Part shown: piece after piece, positions 12,977-25,462 of the stretch | Numbering within the stretch: the first letter of the stretch is position 1 | Layout of the letters: each line of letters opens with the position of its first letter | NCBI GenBank assembly: GCA_946800325.1 | Contig: OX326959.1 | Coordinates: forward strand, 8,266,501-8,330,500 | DNA: 64,000 nucleotides | Reading direction: 5' to 3' | DNA from: Luzula sylvatica | Taxonomy: Eukaryota; Streptophyta; Magnoliopsida; Poales; Juncaceae | Translations under genes and position numbers: made by a program | Notes under the pieces: model-generated | What the model was told of the DNA's origin: nothing | Database searches by the model: none | The model's input: only the letters and a program-made list of their open reading frames with translations

Positions 12977-13750
12977 TGATTTATTGCTCCCCTAAACCTT
13001 CCATAATTACCATTTCCAATCAAGAGGAGTATCAAGCCTATAAATAAGACCCTAAGGCCAAGGGCAAATGATCCCCCCCCCCTTTTCTCTCCCCTTTGGG
13101 GGCAAGCTCTCTACCATCTCTCTCCACAAACTCTTCTAAGAAACAAACAAGATTCAACCAAGAACCGTGAAATTCAAAACCAACTCTTTGGTAGAGGCGA
13201 TCTCGCCCTAGGGTTGTACGTGAAGAAATTGGAGTTAAGGCGTTCTTGCTCCATCTCAACACGAGGAAAGGATCGGTCATTCGTGCGGAAGGCGTTCTTC
13301 GACGAATTGAAGAGGATCCGCGTGAGAAGAAACGGAGACTCGAGTTGGCGTTCAACCGGATCGACGGGAAGGCATCGACACAAGTCACTAGGCGTTCTAG
13401 GGCTTGATTAGGTGGTTTCTTTCTTTTATTTCAGTTTTTGGTTGTGATTCTTTTAATAAATTCTTGTGTTGATTAATAAACTTGAGATTGAATTGAGTTC
13501 TTTTGCTTTCTTTAAATATTTTCTTTTGTTCTAAACTTTTTTCCATGCTCCCTTCCCAAACTGAAAATCTTTAATTTATGTTCTTATATTCTTGCTTGTT
13601 TGATTCGTAATTTCAACGCATACGCTCCTTGTGGACGAACTTGCATATTTACCCTGTCCAAAACACTTACAAATACTCGTTTGATTTTCGGGATTTCAAA
13701 ACAACGACAATAATTACGCATTTTAATCGTGATCGAAATTCCCGTCATCA
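12977..13750 (+). mobile_element. Solo LTR or LTR fragment, Ty3/gypsy-like
   Basis: This non-satellite island starts TGATTTATTG and ends CCCGTCATCA. Its 3' part resembles the 3' part of the LTR ending at 60802: both have a GCTCC..GTGGA word, a tCGGGaTTTcAAaACAACGAC-like stretch and a CCCG(T/C)CATCA-type terminus. A TATA box lies at 13039. The 65-116 codon open frames inside are compositional and overlap in several frames, so I do not call them genes. The flanks (CTAAC on the right, CTAAC one base further left) fit a 5-bp target duplication but are uninformative in a CTAA repeat. At about 774 bp it may be 5'-truncated compared with its 1.6-kb relative. Confidence 0.62.
13039..13046 (+). promoter_or_regulatory. 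TATA box of LTR
   Basis: TATAAATA lies about 60 bases inside the LTR, followed by a C-rich stretch at 13070-13100 as in plant LTR leaders. The related LTRs at 30455 and 59198 carry the same TATAAATA core. Confidence 0.5.
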
Positions 13751-13810
13751 CTAACCAATTAACAAACAAACTAACTAACTAACTAACTAACTACTAGCTA
13801 ACTAACTAAA

Positions 13811-13849
<39 letters not shown>

Positions 13850-14131
13850 ATCAATAACCAATTAATAGTTAGTATGTATGAGGGTAGTAAGTAAGTTAGT
13901 TAGTTAGTTAATTAGTTAGTTAGTAAGTTAGCTAGTAGTTAGTTTGTTAGTTAGTTAGTTATTTAGTTAGTAAGTTAGTTAGTTAGTTAATTAGTAGATA
14001 GTTAATTAGTTAGTCAGGTCGTTTGTTGGTTAGTTATTGGGTATGTAGGAAGGTAGTTAGTTAGTTAGTGGGTACGTAGGAAGGTAGCTAATTAGTTAGT
14101 TAATTAGTTAGTTAGTTAGTTAGTTAATTAA

Positions 14132-14167
<36 letters not shown>

Positions 14168-14310
14168 CTTGTAGTTAGTTAGTTAGTTAGTTAGTTAGTT
14201 GGTTTGTTCGTTAGTTAGTGGGTATGTAGGAAGGTAGCTGTTGGTTAGTTAGTTAGTTAGTTAATTAGTTAGTTTGTTAGCTAGCTAGTAGTTAGTTAGT
14301 TAGTTAGTTA

Positions 14311-15329
14311 GTAAATTAGTTAATTTGTTAGTTAGTTTGTCAGTTTGTTAGTTAGTTAGTTAATAAGTATGTAAGAATGTAGTTAGTTATTTAGTTAGTT
14401 AGTTAGTTATCAAGTTAGTTAGTTATCTAGTAGTTAGTTAGTTAGTTAGTTAGTTAATTAGTTAGTTAGATAGTTAGTTAGTTAGTTAGTTAGATAGTAA
14501 ATTAGTTAGTGAGTCAGTTACTTAGTTAGTGGGTTTGTAGGAAGTTAGTTAGTTAATTAGTTAGTTAGGTAGTTAGTTAGGTAGTTAGTTAATAAGTATG
14601 AAGGAAAGTTGTAAGTTAGTTAGTTAGTTAGTTTGTTAATTAGTTAGTTAGTAAGTTAGCTAGTAGTTAGTTAGTTAGTTAGTTAGTTAATTAGTTAGTT
14701 ATTTAGTTTGTTACATAGTTAGTGGGTATGTAGGAAGGTAGCTAGTAAGTTAGTTAGGTAGTTAGTTAATTAGATGGTTAGTTAGTTAAATAGGAGTTTG
14801 TTAGTTAGTTATTTAGTTAGTTAGCTAGTAGTGAGTCAGTTAGTAAGTTAGTTGGTTAATTTGTTAGTTAGTTAATATGTATGTAACATGTTAGTCAAAG
14901 TTAGTTCGTTCGTTAGTTAATTAGTTAGTTAGTTAGTTAGTTAGTTAGTTGGTTATATAGTAGTTAGTTCGTTAGATAGTTCACAAGTTAGTTATTTAGT
15001 TAGTTAGACAGTTAGTTAGCTAGTTAGTTAGTTAGTTAGTTAGTTAGTGGGTATGTAAGGAGGTAGTTTGTTAGTTAGTTAATAGGTATGTAGGAAGATC
15101 GTTTGTTAGTTAGTTAGTTAGTAATTATTTAGTTAGTTAGTGGGTTTGCAGGAAGGTAGTTAGTTAATTAGCTAGTTAGGTAGGTATGTAGATAGTTAGT
15201 TAATAAGTATGTAGTTAGTTAGTTAGTTAGTTAGTTAATTAGTTAGCTAGTATGTTAGTTAGTTAGTTAATGGGTATGTAGGAAGGTAGTTAGTTTGTTA
15301 GTTAGTTAATTAATAGATCTGTAGGATGG

Positions 15330-15371
<42 letters not shown>

Positions 15372-15607
15372 TTTAGTTAGTTAGTTAGTTGTTAGTTGAT
15401 AGTTAATTAGTTAGTTAGGTAGTTAGTTAATTGGTTAGTTAGGTAGGTATGTAGGTAGTTAGTTAATAAGTATGTAGGAAGGTGGTTAGTTAGTTATTGG
15501 GTACGCAGGAAGGTAGTTAATTAGTTAGTTAATTTGTTAGTTAGTTAGTTAATTAATTGGTTAGGTAGGTAGTTTGCTAGTAGTTAGTTAGTTGGTATGT
15601 AGGAAGG

Positions 15608-15649
<42 letters not shown>

Positions 15650-16232
15650 ATTAATAGGTATGTAGGATGGTAGTTAGTTTTTTAGTTAGTCAGTTAGTTA
15701 TTTAGTTAGTTAGCTAGTAGTTAGTAAGTTAGTTAGTTAGTTACTTACTTAGTTAGTTAATTAGTTAGTTAGTTAATTTGTCAGTTATTTAGTTATTTAG
15801 TTTGATACCGTGTAGTTAGTTAGTCTGTTAGTCAATTGGTTGGTTAGTTAATTAGTTAGTTAGGTAGTTAGTCAGTTAGTTAGCTTGTAGTAACTTAGTT
15901 AGTTAGTTAGTTAGCTAGTTAGTTGGTTTGTTCGTTAGTTAGTGGGTATGTAGAAAGGTAGTTGTTAGTTAGTTAGTTAATTAGTTAGTTAGTTAGTTAG
16001 TAGTTAGTTAGTTAGTTAGTTAATTAGTTAGTTACTCAGTTCATTCGTTAGTTAGTTAATATGTATGTAAGAAGGTAGTTATTTAGTTAGTTTGATAGTT
16101 AGTTATTTAGATAGTTCGTTATCTAGTAGTTAGTTAGTTAGTTCGATAGTTAGTTAATTAGTTAGTTAGTAAGTTAGCTAGTAATTAGTTAGTTAGTTAG
16201 TTCGCTAATTAGTTAGTTATTTAGTTAGTTAA

Positions 16233-16265
<33 letters not shown>

Positions 16266-16450
16266 AAGTAAGCCAGTAAGTTAGCTAGTAGTTAGTTAGT
16301 TAATTAGTTAGTTAGTTGTTTAGTTAGTTAGTTCGTTTGTTAGTTAATTAGTTAGTTAGTTAGTTAATTAGTTAGTTAGTCAGTTAGTTGGTCAGTTAGT
16401 TATTTAGTGGGTATCTAGGAAGGTATGTAGTTAGTTAGTTAGTTAGTTGG
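14311..16450 (+). repeat. Third, rearranged copy of the first block
   Basis: Positions 14311 to about 15640 match 3957 to about 5300, including the duplication junction near 4996. Positions 15657 to about 16440 then match 3163 to about 3955. The two halves are in swapped order relative to the source. Shared markers are GTAAATTAGTTAATTTGTTAG, AACATGTTAGTCAAAG, GTGGGTTTGCAGGAAGG, and TTTGATACCGTGTAG (15797 against 3299). Confidence 0.85.
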
Positions 16451-17756
16451 TCAGTTAGTTAGTTAATTAGTTAGTTAGTTAGTTAGTTAGTTTGTTTGTT
16501 AGCTAGTGGTCGGTTAGTATGTTAGTTAGTTAGTTAGTTAGTTATTAGTGGGTATGTAGGAAGGTGGTTTAGTTAGTTAGTGGGTACGTAGGAAGGTAGT
16601 TAGTTAGTTAGTTAATTAGTTAGTAGTTAGTTAATTAATAAGTTAGTTAGTTAGTTTGCTAGTAGTTAGTTAGTTAGTTAATGGGTATGTAGGAAGGTAG
16701 TTAGTTATTTAGTTAGTTAGTTAATAGGTATGTAGGATGGTAGTTAGTTAGTTAGTTAGTTGGTTAGTTATTTATTTAGTTAGTTAGCTAGTAGTTAGTT
16801 AGTTAGTTTGTTAGTTAGTTTGTTAACTGGTTAGTTAGTTTGTTAGTTAGTTAATATGTATGTAAAATGGTAGTTAGTTAGTTAGTTCGATAGTTAGTTA
16901 ATTAGTTCGTTCGTTCGTTAGTTAGTTAGTTAGTTAGTTAGTTGGTTATCTAGTAGTTAGTTAGTTAGATAGTTCACAAGTTAGTTATTTAGTTAGTTAG
17001 TTAGTTAGTTAGTAAGTAAGCCAGTAAGTTAGCTAGTAGTTAGTTAGTTAATTAGTTAGTTAGTTGTTTAGTTAGTTAGTTCGTTTGTTAGTTAATTAGT
17101 TAGTTAGTTAGTTAATTAGTTAGTTAGTCAGTTAGTTGGTTAGTTAGTTATTTAGTAGGTATCTAGGAAGGTATGTAGTTAGTTAGTTAGTTAGTTGGTC
17201 AGTTAGTTAGTTAATTAGTTAGTTAGTTAGTTAGTTTGTTTGTTTGTTAGCTAGTGGTCGGTTAGTATGTTAGTTAGTTAGTTAGTTAGTTATTAGTGGG
17301 TATATAGGAAGGTAGTTTAGTTAGTTAGTGGGTACGTAGGAAGGTAGTTAGTTAGTTAGTTAATTAGTTAGTAGTTAGTTAATTAATAAGTTAGTTAGTT
17401 AGTTTGCTAGTAGTTAGTTAGTTAGTTAATGGGTATGTAGGAAGGTAGTTAGTTATTTAGTTAGTTAGTTAATAGGTATGTAGGATGGTAGTTAGTTAGT
17501 TAGTTAGTTGGTTAGTTATTTATTTAGTTAGTTAGCTAGTAGTTAGTTAGTTTGTTTGTTAGTTAGTTAGTTAATTGGTTAGTTAGTTAGTTAGTTAATA
17601 TGTATGTAAAATGGTAGTTAGTTAGTTAGTTCGATAGTTAGTTAATTAGTTCGTTCGTTCGTTCGTTAGTTAGTTAGTTAGTTAGTTAGTTGGTTATCTA
17701 GTAGTTAGTTAGTTAGATAGTTCACAAGTTAGTTATTTAGTTAGTTAGTTATTTAG
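16261..17756 (+). repeat. 748-bp tandem duplication in the array
   Basis: TTAGTAAGTAAGCCAG starts at 16261 and again at 17009, exactly 748 bases apart. The sequence between (…TCGGTTAGTATG…, GGGTACGTAGG…, TTCGTTCGTTCG…, AGATAGTTCACAAG) repeats with few changes. It looks like a recent unequal exchange: the copies are much closer to each other than to other blocks. Confidence 0.88.
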
Positions 17757-18494
17757 TTAGTTAGCTAGTTAGTTAGTTAGTGGGTAAGTTAGGAGGTAGT
17801 TAGTTAGTTAGTTAATTGGTACGTAGGAAGATCGTTAGTTAGTTAGTGAGTCAGTTAGTTATTTATCTAGTTAGTTAGTTAGTGGGTTTGTAGGAAGGTA
17901 CTTAGTTAGTTAGTTAGTTACGTAGGTAGGTAGTTAGTTAGTTAATAAGTATGTATGAAGGTAGTTAGTTAGTTAGTTAGTTAGTTAATTACTTAGTTAG
18001 TAAGTCTGCTAGTAGTTAGTTAGTTAGTTAGTTAGTTAATTAGTTAGTTAGTTAATTAGTTAATTAGTTAGTTAGTTAGTTTGTTTGTTTGTTAGTTAGC
18101 CAGTTAGTTATTAGTTAATTAGTTAGTGAGTTAGTTACTTTGTTAGTGAGTTTGTAGGAAGGTAGGTAGTTAATTTGTTAGTCAGGTAGTTAGTTAATAA
18201 GCACGTATGAAAGTTGTAAGTTAGTTAGTTAGTTAGTTAGTTTGTTAATTAGTTAGTTCGTAAGTTAGCTTGTAGTTAGTTAGTTAGTTAGTTATTTAAT
18301 TAGTTAGTTATTTAGTTTGTTAATTAGTTAGTTAGTAAGTTAACTAGTAAGTTAGGTAGTAGTTAGTTAATTAGTTAGTTGTTTAGTTAGCTAGTTAGTT
18401 AGTTAGTTTGTTTGTTAGTTATTTAGTGGGTATTTAGGAAGGTAGGAAGTCTGTTAGTTAGTTAGTTAGCTAGTAGTCGGTTAGTAAGTAAGTA

Positions 18495-18528
<34 letters not shown>

Positions 18529-18555
18529 AGTTAATTAGTTAGTTAGTTAAGTTAA

Positions 18556-18586
<31 letters not shown>

Positions 18587-19193
18587 TTTTGTGGGTATCT
18601 AGGAAGGTAGGTAGTTAATTAGTTAGTTAGTTAGTTAGTCAGTTAGTTGATTAGTTGGTTAGTTAGTTAGTTAGCTAGTAGTTCGTCAGTAAGTTCGTTA
18701 GTTAGTTAATTAGTTAGTTAGTTAGTTTGTTTGTTAGCTAATAGTATGTTAGTAGGTTAGTTAGTTAGTTAGTTAGTTTGTTTGTTAGTTAGTTAGTGGG
18801 TACGTAGGAAGGTAGATTGTTAGTTAGTAAATTAGTCAGTTGGTTAGTTAATTAATAAATTAGTAAGTTAGTTTGCTAGTATTTCGTTAGTTAGTTAGTG
18901 GGTATGTAGGAAGGTAGTTAGTTAGTTAGTTAGTTAATAGGTTTGTAGGTTGGTAATAAGTTAGTTAGTTAGTTAGTTAGTTAGTTAGATAGTCAGTTAG
19001 TTAGTTAGTTAGCTCGTAGTTAGTTAGTTAGTTAGATAGTTAGTTAGTTAGTTAGTTAGTTAATTAGTTAGTTAGTTAATATGTATGTAAGATGGTAGTT
19101 AGTTAGTTAGTTCGGTAGTTAGTTAATTAGTTAGTTAGTTACTTAGTTGGTTATCTAGTAGTTAGTTTGTTAGATAGTTCAAAAGTCAGTTAT

Positions 19194-19225
<32 letters not shown>

Positions 19226-19870
19226 CTAGATTGCTAGTTAGTTAGTAAGTGGGTAAGTAAGGAGGTAGTTAGTTCGTTAGTTAATTGGTATGTCGAAAAA
19301 TCGTTAGTTAGTTCGTGAGTTAGTTAGTTATTTATTTAGTTAGTTAGTTAGTGGGTTTGTAGGAAGGTAGTTAGTTAATTAGTTAGTTAGGTAGGTAGGT
19401 AGTAAGTTAGTTAATAAGTACGTATGAAGGTAGTTAGTTAGTTACTTAGTTACTTAATTAGTTAGTTAGTTAGTAAGTTAGCTAGTAGTTAGTTAGTTAG
19501 TTAGTTAGTTATTTAGTTAGTTAGTTAGTTAATTAGTTAACGTGTAGTTAGTTAGTTAGTCAGCTAATTAGTTGGTTAGTTAATTAATTAGTCAATAAGT
19601 TACTTAGTTACTTAGTTAGTTATTTAGTTAGTTAGTTAGTTAGCGTATAGTCAGTTAGTTAGTTAGTCAATTAGTTGGTTAGTTAATTAGTTAGTTAGTT
19701 AGTTTGTTGGTTAGTTAGTTGGTATGTAGGAAGGTAGTTTGTTAGTGAGTGGGTACGTATGAAGGTAGTTAGTTAGTTAGTTAATTAGTTAGTTAGTTAA
19801 TTAATTAGTTAGTTAGTTAGTTAGCTTGTAGTAAATTAGTTAGTTTGTTAGTTAGTTGGTTTTTTCGTTA

Positions 19871-19934
19871 CTTAGTGGGTATGTAGGAAGGTAGTTATTT
19901 AGTTAGTTAGATAGTTAGTTAGTTTGTTCTCTAG

Positions 19935-19985
<51 letters not shown>

Positions 19986-20291
19986 CTAGTAGTTAGTTAT
20001 TTAGTTAGTTAGTTACTTAGTTAGTTAGTTAGTTAGCTAGTTGTTAGTTAGTTAGTTAATTAGTTAGTTACTTAGTTACTTAGTTAGTCGGTTTGTAGGA
20101 AGGTAGTTACTTAATTAGTTAGTTAGGTAGTTAGTTAGTTAGTTAGTTTATAAGTATGTATGAAATTAGTTAGTTAGTTAGTTCGTTAGTTAGTTAATTA
20201 GTTAGTTAATAAGTTAACAAGTAGTTAGTTAGTTAATTAGTTAGTTATTTAGTTAGTTAGTTATTTAGTTAGTTAGTTAGTTAGTCAGTTT

Positions 20292-20349
<58 letters not shown>

Positions 20350-21058
20350 ATGTTCGTTTGATTAGTGGGTATGCAGGAAAGTAGTTGTCAGTTAATTAGT
20401 TAGTCAATTAGTTAGTCAGTTAGTTAGCTAGTAGTTAGTTAGATAGTTAGTTAGAGAGTTAGGTAGTTAGTTGGTTAGTTAGTTAGTTAGTTAATATGTA
20501 TGTAAGAAGGTCGTTTGTTAGTTAGTTAGATTGTTAGTAAATTAGCTAGTTGTCTAGTAGTTAGTTAGTTTGTTAGTTAGTTAGTCAGTAAGTTGTTAGT
20601 TAGTTAGTTATTTAATTAGTTAGTGACTTAGTTACTTAGTTAGTGGGTTTGTAGGAAGGTAGTTAGTTAATTAGTTAGTTATTTAGTTAGTTAATTAGTT
20701 AGTTAGTAAGTTAACTAGTAAGTTAGCTAGTAGTGAGTTAGTTAATTAGTTAGTTGTTTAGTTAGTTATTTAGTTAGTTTGTTTGTTAGTTAATTAGTTT
20801 GTTAGTTAGTTAGTTGGTTAGTTAGTTATTTAGTGGGTATCTAGGAAGTTAGGTAGTTAGTTAGTTGGTCAGTTTGTTAGTTAATTAGTTAGTTAATTAG
20901 TTAGTTAGTTTGTTTGTTAGCTAGTAGTCGGTTAGTAAGTTATTTAGTTAGTTAGTTAGTTAGTTTGTTTGTTAGTTAGTTTGTTAGTTCGTTACTTAGT
21001 GGGTATGTAGGAAGGTAGTTATTTAGTTAGTTAGATAGTTAGTTAGTTCGTTCTCTAG

Positions 21059-21092
<34 letters not shown>

Positions 21093-21124
21093 ATTACTTA
21101 GTTAGTTAGCTAGTAGTTAGTTAT

Positions 21125-21165
<41 letters not shown>

Positions 21166-21430
21166 CAGTTAGTTAGTTGTTAGTTAGTTAATTAGTTAGT
21201 TACTTAGTTACTTAGTTAGTGGGTTTGTAGGAATGTAGTTACTTAATTAGTTAGTTAGGTAGTTAGTCAGTTAGTTAGTTTATAAGTATGTATGAAATTA
21301 GTTAGTTAGTTAGTTAGTTAGTTCGTTAGTTAGTTAGTTAATTAGTTAGTTAGTAAGTTAGCAAGTAGTTTGTTAGTTAATTAGTTAGTTATTTAGTTAG
21401 TTAGTTATTTAGTTAGTTAGTTAGTTAGTC

Positions 21431-21471
<41 letters not shown>

Positions 21472-22136
21472 GTTAGTTAGTATGTTCGTTTGATTAGTGG
21501 GTATGCAGGAAAGTAGTGGTCAGTTAATTAGTTAGCCAATTAGTTAGTCAGTTAGTTAGCTAGTAGTTAGTTAGATAGTTAGTTAGAGAGTTAGGTAGTT
21601 GGTTGGTTAGTTAGTTAGTTAGTTAATATGTATGTAAGAAGGTCGTTTGTTTGTTAGTTAGATTGTTAGTAAATTAGCTAGTTGTCTAGTAGTTAGTTAG
21701 TTTGTTAGTTAGTTAATTAGTTAGTTAGTTAGTTAGTCAGTAAGTTGTTAGTTAGTCAGTAAGTTGTTAGTTAGTTAGTTATTTAATTAGTTAGTGACTT
21801 AGTTACTTAGTTAGTGGGTTTGTAGGAAGGTAGTTAGTTAATTAGTTAGTTATTTAGTTAGTTAATTAGTTAGTTAGTAAGTTAACTATTAAGTTAGCTA
21901 GTAGTGAGTTAGTTAATTAGTTAGTTGTTTAGTTAGTTATTTAGTTAGTTTGTTTGTTAGTTAATTAGTTAGTTAGTTAGTTAATTAGTTAGTTAGTTTG
22001 TTAGTTATTTAGTTGGTTAGTTAGTTATTTAGTGGGTATCTAGGAAGTTAGGTAGTTAGTTAGTTGGTCAGTCAGTTAGTTAATTAGTTAGTTAATTAGT
22101 TAGTTAGTTTGTTTGTTAGCTAGTAGTCGGTTAGTA

Positions 22137-22173
<37 letters not shown>

Positions 22174-22261
22174 GTTAGTTAGTTTGTTAGTTCGTTACTT
22201 AGTGGGTATGTAGGAAGGTAGTTATTTAGTTAGTTAGATAGTTAGTTAGTTTGTTCTCTAG

Positions 22262-22299
<38 letters not shown>

Positions 22300-22505
22300 A
22301 TTAGTTAGTTAGTTAGCTAGTAGTTAGTTATTTAGTTAGTTAGTTAGTTACTTAGTTAGTTAGTTAGTTAGTTAGTTAGTTGTTAGTTAGTTAGTTAATT
22401 AGTTAGTTACTTAGTTACTTAGTAAGTGGGTTTGTAGGAAGGTAGTTACTTAATTAGTTAGTTAGGTAGTTAGTCAGTTAGTTAGTTTATAAGTATGTAT
22501 GAAAG

Positions 22506-22539
<34 letters not shown>

Positions 22540-22629
22540 ATTAGTTAGTTAGTAAGTTAGCAAGTAGTTAGTTAGTTAATTAGTTAGTTATTTAGTTAGT
22601 TAGTTATTTAGTTAGTTAGTTAGTTAGTC

Positions 22630-22682
<53 letters not shown>

Positions 22683-23321
22683 GTTTGTCTGTTAGTTAGT
22701 ATGTTCGTTTGATTAGTATGTTTGTAGGAAAGTAGTTGTCAGTTAATTAGTTGGTCAATTAGTTAGTCAGTTAGTTAGCTAGTAGTTAGTTAGATAGTTA
22801 GTTAGAGAGTTAGGTAGTTAGTTAGTTAGTTAGTTAGTTAGTTAATTTGTATGTAAGAAGGTTGTTAGTTAGTTAGTTAGATAGTTAGTAAATTAGCAAG
22901 TTATCTAGTAGTTAGTTAGTTTGTTAGTTAGTTAATTAGTTAGTTAGTTAGTTAGTCAGTAAGTTGTTAGTTAGTCAGTAAGTTGTTAGTTAGTTAGTTA
23001 TTTAATTAGTTAGTGACTTAGTTACTTAGTTAGTGGGTTTGTAGGAAGGTAGTTATTTAATTAGTTAGTTAGGTAGTTAGTTAATAAGTATGTATGAAAG
23101 TTGTAAGTCGGTTAGTTAGTTAGTTTGTTAATTAGTTAGTTAGTAAGTTAGCTAGTAGTAAGTTAGTTAGTCAGTTAGTTAGTTAGTTAGTTAGTTAATT
23201 AGTTAGTCATTTAGTTAGTTAATTAGTTAGTTAGTAAGTTAACTAGAAAGTTAGCTAGTAGTGAGTTAGTTAATTAGTTAGTTGTTTAATTAGTTATTTA
23301 GTTAGTGAGTTTGTTAGTTAA

Positions 23322-23375
<54 letters not shown>

Positions 23376-23400
23376 GGTTAGTTAGTTATTTAGTGAGTAT
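19871..23400 (+). repeat. Three tandem copies of a 1.1-1.2 kb block
   Basis: CTTAGTGGGTATGTAGG followed by GTTAGTT(T/C)GTTCTCTAG occurs at 19871, 20995 and 22198, giving periods of 1124 and 1203. Each copy carries the same succession: TATAAGTATGTATGAAA, GTATGTTCGTTTGATTAG, TTAGAGAGTTAGGTAG, GTCAGTAAGTTGTTAG, GTGGGTATCTAGGAAG. A related copy begins at 54127. Confidence 0.82.
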
Positions 23401-23486
23401 CTAGGAAGTCAGGTAGTTAGTTAGTTGGTCAGTTAGTTAGTTAATTAGTTAGTTAGTTAGTTTGTTTGTTTGTTAGCTAGTAGTCG

Positions 23487-23546
<60 letters not shown>

Positions 23547-23549
23547 GTT

Positions 23550-23900
23550 TGTTAGTTAGTTTGTGGGTATGTAGGAAAGTAGTTAGTTAGTTAGTGGGTA
23601 CGTAGGAAGGCAGTTAGTTAGTTAGTTAATTAGGTAGCTACTTAGTTAATTAATAAGTTAGTTAGTTAGTTTGCTAGTAGTTAGTTAGTTAGTTAGTGGG
23701 TACGTAGGAAGGTAGTTAGTTAGTTAGTTAGTTAGTTAATTGGTATGTAGGATGGTACTAAGTTAGTTAGTTAGTTAGTTAGTTATTTAGTTAGTTAGCT
23801 AGTAGTTAGTTTGTTAGTTTGTTAGTTAGTTAGTTAATTGGTTAGTTAGTTAATATGCATGTAAGATGGTAGTTAGTTAGTTAGTTCGATAGTTAGTTAA

Positions 23901-23934
<34 letters not shown>

Positions 23935-24243
23935 GGTTATCTAGTAGTTAGTTAGTTAGATAGTTCACAAGTTAGTTATTTAGTTAGTTAGTTAGTTAGT
24001 TAGTTAGCTAGCTAGCTAGTTAGTTAGTTAGTAGGTAAGTAAGGAGGTAGTTAGTTCGCTAGTTAATAGGTATGTAGGAAGATCGTTAGTCAGTTAGTGA
24101 GTTATTTATTTAGTAAGTTAATTAGTGGGTTTGTAGGAAGGTAGTTAGTTAATTAGTCAGTTAGGTAGGTAGGTAGTTAGTTAGTTAATAAGTATGTATG
24201 AAGGTAGTTAGTTAGTTAGTTAGTTAATAAGTAAGTTTGCTAG

Positions 24244-24281
<38 letters not shown>

Positions 24282-24876
24282 TTTAGTTAGTTAGTTCGTT
24301 AGCGTGTAGTCAGTTTATTAGTTAGTCAATTGGTTGGTTCGTTAATTAGTTAGTTTGTTCATTAATTAGTTAATTAGTTAGTTAGTTAGTTAGCTTGTAG
24401 TTAGTTAGTTAGTTAGTTAGTTAGTTGGTTTGTTCGTTAGTTAGTGGGTATGTAGAAAAGTAGCTGTTAGTTAGTTAGTTAGTTAGTGAATTAGTTAGTT
24501 AGTTAGCTAGTAGTTAGTTAGTTTGTTAGTTAGTTAGTTAATTAGTTAGTTAGTTAGTCAGTTAGTTAGTTAGATAATATGCATGTAAGAAGGTAATTAT
24601 TTAGTTAGTTAGATAATTAGTTATTTAGTTAGTTAGTTATCTACTGAGTTAGTTAATTAGTTAGTTGTTTAGTTAGTTAGTTAGTTAGTTTGTTTCTTAG
24701 TTAATTAGTTAGTTAGTTAGTTAATTAGTTAGTAAGTTAGTTAGTTAGTTAATTAGTTAGTTTGTTAGTTATTTAGTGGGTATCTAGGAAGGTAGTCAGT
24801 TAGTTAGTTAGTTAGTTAGTTGGTTAGTTAGTTAGTTCGTTAGTTAGTTAGTTAGTTAGCTAGTAGTCGGTTAGTA

Positions 24877-24909
<33 letters not shown>

Positions 24910-25429
24910 GTTAGTTAGTTAGTGGGTATGTGGGAAGGTAGTTAGTTAGTTAGTGGGTATGTAGGAAAGTAGTTAGTTAGTTAGTTAATTAGTTAGTTAG
25001 TTAGTTAATTAATAAGTTAGTTAGTTAGTTTGCTAGTAGTTAGTTAGTTAGTTAGTGGGTATGTAGGAAGGTAGTTAGTTAGTTAGTTAATTAGTTAATT
25101 AATAGGTATGTAGGATGGTAGTCAGTTAGTTAGATAGTTAGTTAGTTATTTAGTTAGTTCGCTAGAAGTTAGTTAGTTAGTTAGTTAGTTAATTAGTTAG
25201 TTCGTTAATTAGTCAGTTATTTAGTTATTTAATTAGTTAGCGTGTAGTCAGTTAGTTAGTTAGTCGATTTGTTGGTTAGTTAATTAGTTAGTTAATTAGT
25301 TTGTTGGTTAGTTATTCGGTATGTAGGAAGGTAGTTAGTTAGTTAGTGGGTACGTATGAAGGTAGTTAATTAGTTAGTTAATTTGTTAGTGAGTTTGTTA
25401 ATTAATTAGTTAGTTAGTTACTTAGCTTG

Positions 25430-25462
<33 letters not shown>

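Larger units (their letters stand above)
12351..13866 (-). repeat. Inverted satellite segment, (CTAA)n on + strand
   Basis: From about 12351 to 12976 and from 13751 to 13866 the array reads CTAACTAACTAA on the + strand, the only place in the window with this polarity. Its reverse complement contains the usual punctuation words, for example GTTAATATGTATGTAAGAAGG. It is therefore an inverted copy of ordinary array sequence, not a different repeat. An LTR sits inside it. The junctions are GTATTTAGTTAC/TAACTAAC on the left and CCAATTAATAG/TTAGTATG on the right. Confidence 0.9.

Noticed and set aside
12971..13755. Target duplication CTAAC around the 12977 LTR
   Set aside because: Flanks are CTAA repeats, so a 5-base match occurs by chance, and it requires the element to start one base before TG. 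Not counted as evidence.
13038..13769. Open frames of 61-116 codons in the 12977-13750 island
   Set aside because: They overlap on both strands inside an LTR, have no protein-family character and begin at or after a TATA box or in the C-rich leader.
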